Source: Eubacteriales bacterium
GTDB lineage: Bacteria; Bacillota; Clostridia; Christensenellales; CAG-138
Assembly: GCA_028703645.1 (NCBI GenBank)
Contig: JAQVML010000088.1
Location: forward strand, 1 to 6,355
Length of the DNA: 6,355 nt
Reading direction: 5' to 3'
A program made the position numbers and the translations under genes. The notes beneath the pieces were generated by a model. It did not search any database. It was not told the origin of the DNA and saw only the letters and a program-made list of their open reading frames with translations. Positions within the stretch are counted from its first letter, which is position 1. Each line of letters begins with the position of its first letter. This document shows positions 5,472 through 6,355 of the stretch, piece after piece.

Positions 5472-6284
5472 TTATATACACGTGTTGTGCGCGTCTTGGA
5501 CCACCGAAACGGCTACGTTATGGTCAATTTCGGTTACGTTGTGATCCGCTTGTATGCATTTTTCTAGAAAAACGAGAAACTCGATGTTCCCTTTCGGCCC
5601 GCGAATTGGTGAATATGACAACCCTCTTACACAAAAACCAGCGTCACGAGCGACGGCTAGTATTCGGTCGATCACCTCGACATGCGTCGCTTCCTCCGAT
5701 ACCACACCGTGCTTACCTACCTTATTCTTTCCCGCTTCAAACTGCGGTTTGATGAGCGCCACGACTTGGCTTCCATCCTTCAGGCAGAAAAACAACGGCG
5801 GCAATATTTTATCGAGCGAGATAAACGAAACGTCGATGGACGCAAAGTCGAGCCCGTCTTCAAACCATGCGGGTTCCATAAACCGCGCATTCGTGCGCTC
5901 CAACACGGCTACGCGATCGTCGCTTCTGAGCTTCCAGTCGAGCTGACCGTAACCAACGTCGATGGCGTAGACCTTGACGGCGCCGTGCTGCAACATGCAG
6001 TCCGTAAATCCGCCCGTAGACGCGCCAATATCCGCGCAAGTCTTGCCTTCCAGCGAGATGGGAAATGTCTCCATCGCCTTTTGCAGTTTATATCCACCGC
6101 GACTCACAAACGGGCAGGTGTCTCCGCGCACGACGATCTTCGTTTCTTCCGTGACAAACTGGCCCGCCTTCTCCGCCTTGACCTCGCTTAAATACACCTG
6201 ACCCGCGAGCACGAGCGCATGCGCCTCTTCGCGGCTTTTCGCAAGCCCGCGCTCAAAGAGCGCAACATCCAGGCGTGTCTTCAT
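5472..6284 (-). CDS. tlyA: TlyA-family S4/FtsJ methyltransferase (putative rRNA 2'-O-methyltransferase or hemolysin-like)
   Basis: TlyA proteins combine an S4 RNA-binding domain with an FtsJ-like methyltransferase; the mycobacterial member methylates 16S and 23S rRNA 2'-O positions. The role of clostridial homologues is less well known. From the ATG at 6284 there are 270 residues, normal for the family. The S4 domain covers about 3-60 (RLDVALFERGLAKSREEA), followed by the PFVSRGGYKL linker (58-67). The SAM-binding motif is DIGASTGGFTD (85-95), with AIDVGYGQLDW (107-117), IDVSFISLDKILPPL, LIKPQFEAGK, and GKHGVV downstream, and SPIRGPKGNIEFLVFL near the C-terminus. A 28-residue tail after that contains two DHNV copies. 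The longer frame to 6335 is rejected because it lies inside dxs; GGAGGA at 6291-6296 stands 6 nt before the ATG. The start overlaps the dxs stop by ATGA, suggesting translational coupling. Confidence 0.94.
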   Translation of the reverse strand: MKTRLDVALFERGLAKSREEAHALVLAGQVYLSEVKAEKAGQFVTEETKIVVRGDTCPFVSRGGYKLQKAMETFPISLEGKTCADIGASTGGFTDCMLQHGAVKVYAIDVGYGQLDWKLRSDDRVAVLERTNARFMEPAWFEDGLDFASIDVSFISLDKILPPLFFCLKDGSQVVALIKPQFEAGKNKVGKHGVVSEEATHVEVIDRILAVARDAGFCVRGLSYSPIRGPKGNIEFLVFLEKCIQADHNVTEIDHNVAVSVVQDAHNTCI

Positions 6285-6355
6285 GCCGGTTCCTCCGTCA
6301 AATTCTCGATCAGTGCCTCCGCGGTCAGGCCGCAAAACTGCCGCTGATGATTCAC
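6281..6355 (-). CDS. dxs: Probable Dxs C-terminus (1-deoxy-D-xylulose-5-phosphate synthase), 5' part outside the window
   Basis: Only the last 24 codons and a TGA stop are present. The encoded end, QFCGLTAEALIEN, matches the GLxAExI-type tail common at the C-terminus of 1-deoxy-D-xylulose-5-phosphate synthase, the first enzyme of the MEP isoprenoid pathway. The stronger argument is position: dxs directly precedes tlyA in most Bacillota. The stop overlaps the tlyA ATG in an ATGA arrangement. No catalytic region is in view, so the identity rests on tail similarity and gene order. Confidence 0.62.
   Translation of the reverse strand: MNHQRQFCGLTAEALIENLTEEPA

Noticed and set aside
5682..6191. 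Long open frame (169 codons) on the plus strand opposite tlyA
   Set aside because: It is a shadow of the TlyA coding frame, with no ribosome site or family resemblance noticed.
6285..6335. Longer tlyA start adding 17 N-terminal residues
   Set aside because: The extension lies within the upstream gene, reads unlike the S4 domain start, and the ATG at 6284 has a good GGAGGA site and the typical MKTRLD beginning.

Overview
The window carries the left part of the conserved Bacillota (Firmicutes) dxs-tlyA-nadK-argR-recN-spoIVB-spo0A neighbourhood, with every gene on the minus strand, so it reads from right to left. The gene order, the nadK-argR-recN arrangement and the presence of a Spo0A protein point to an anaerobic Clostridia-class organism. 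The DNA looks moderately GC-rich (estimated by eye), which would fit an uncultured gut-type lineage; that placement is inference.

Layout from right to left: the last 24 codons of a probable dxs (6281-6355); tlyA, an S4/FtsJ-type rRNA methyltransferase/hemolysin-family protein (5472-6284) whose start overlaps the dxs stop; an AT-rich spacer with a near-consensus sigma-A promoter; nadK, NAD kinase (4596-5387); a 193-bp spacer with hairpins; argR, arginine repressor (3953-4402); a 130-bp spacer; recN, DNA repair ATPase (2116-3822, probably starting at TTG); a 67-bp spacer; a Spo0A-family gene (1290-2048) closed by a clear intrinsic terminator; then a separate promoter with a palindromic leader driving deoB, phosphopentomutase, which runs off the left edge (1-1074).

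The housekeeping genes look intact, with their catalytic motifs present. The unusual part is the sporulation end of the locus. spoIVB, normally between recN and spo0A, is missing. The Spo0A-family protein keeps the phosphoacceptor Asp55, Thr85 and Lys106, but has Ser-Asn in place of the Mg2+-binding acidic pair, and it carries several substitutions in the otherwise highly conserved DNA-recognition helix. This suggests a Spo0A relative that has been repurposed or is degenerating, either as a phosphorylation-independent (pseudo-receiver) regulator or in an organism where sporulation has been lost or rewired. No mobile element, CRISPR array, tRNA or rRNA was seen.
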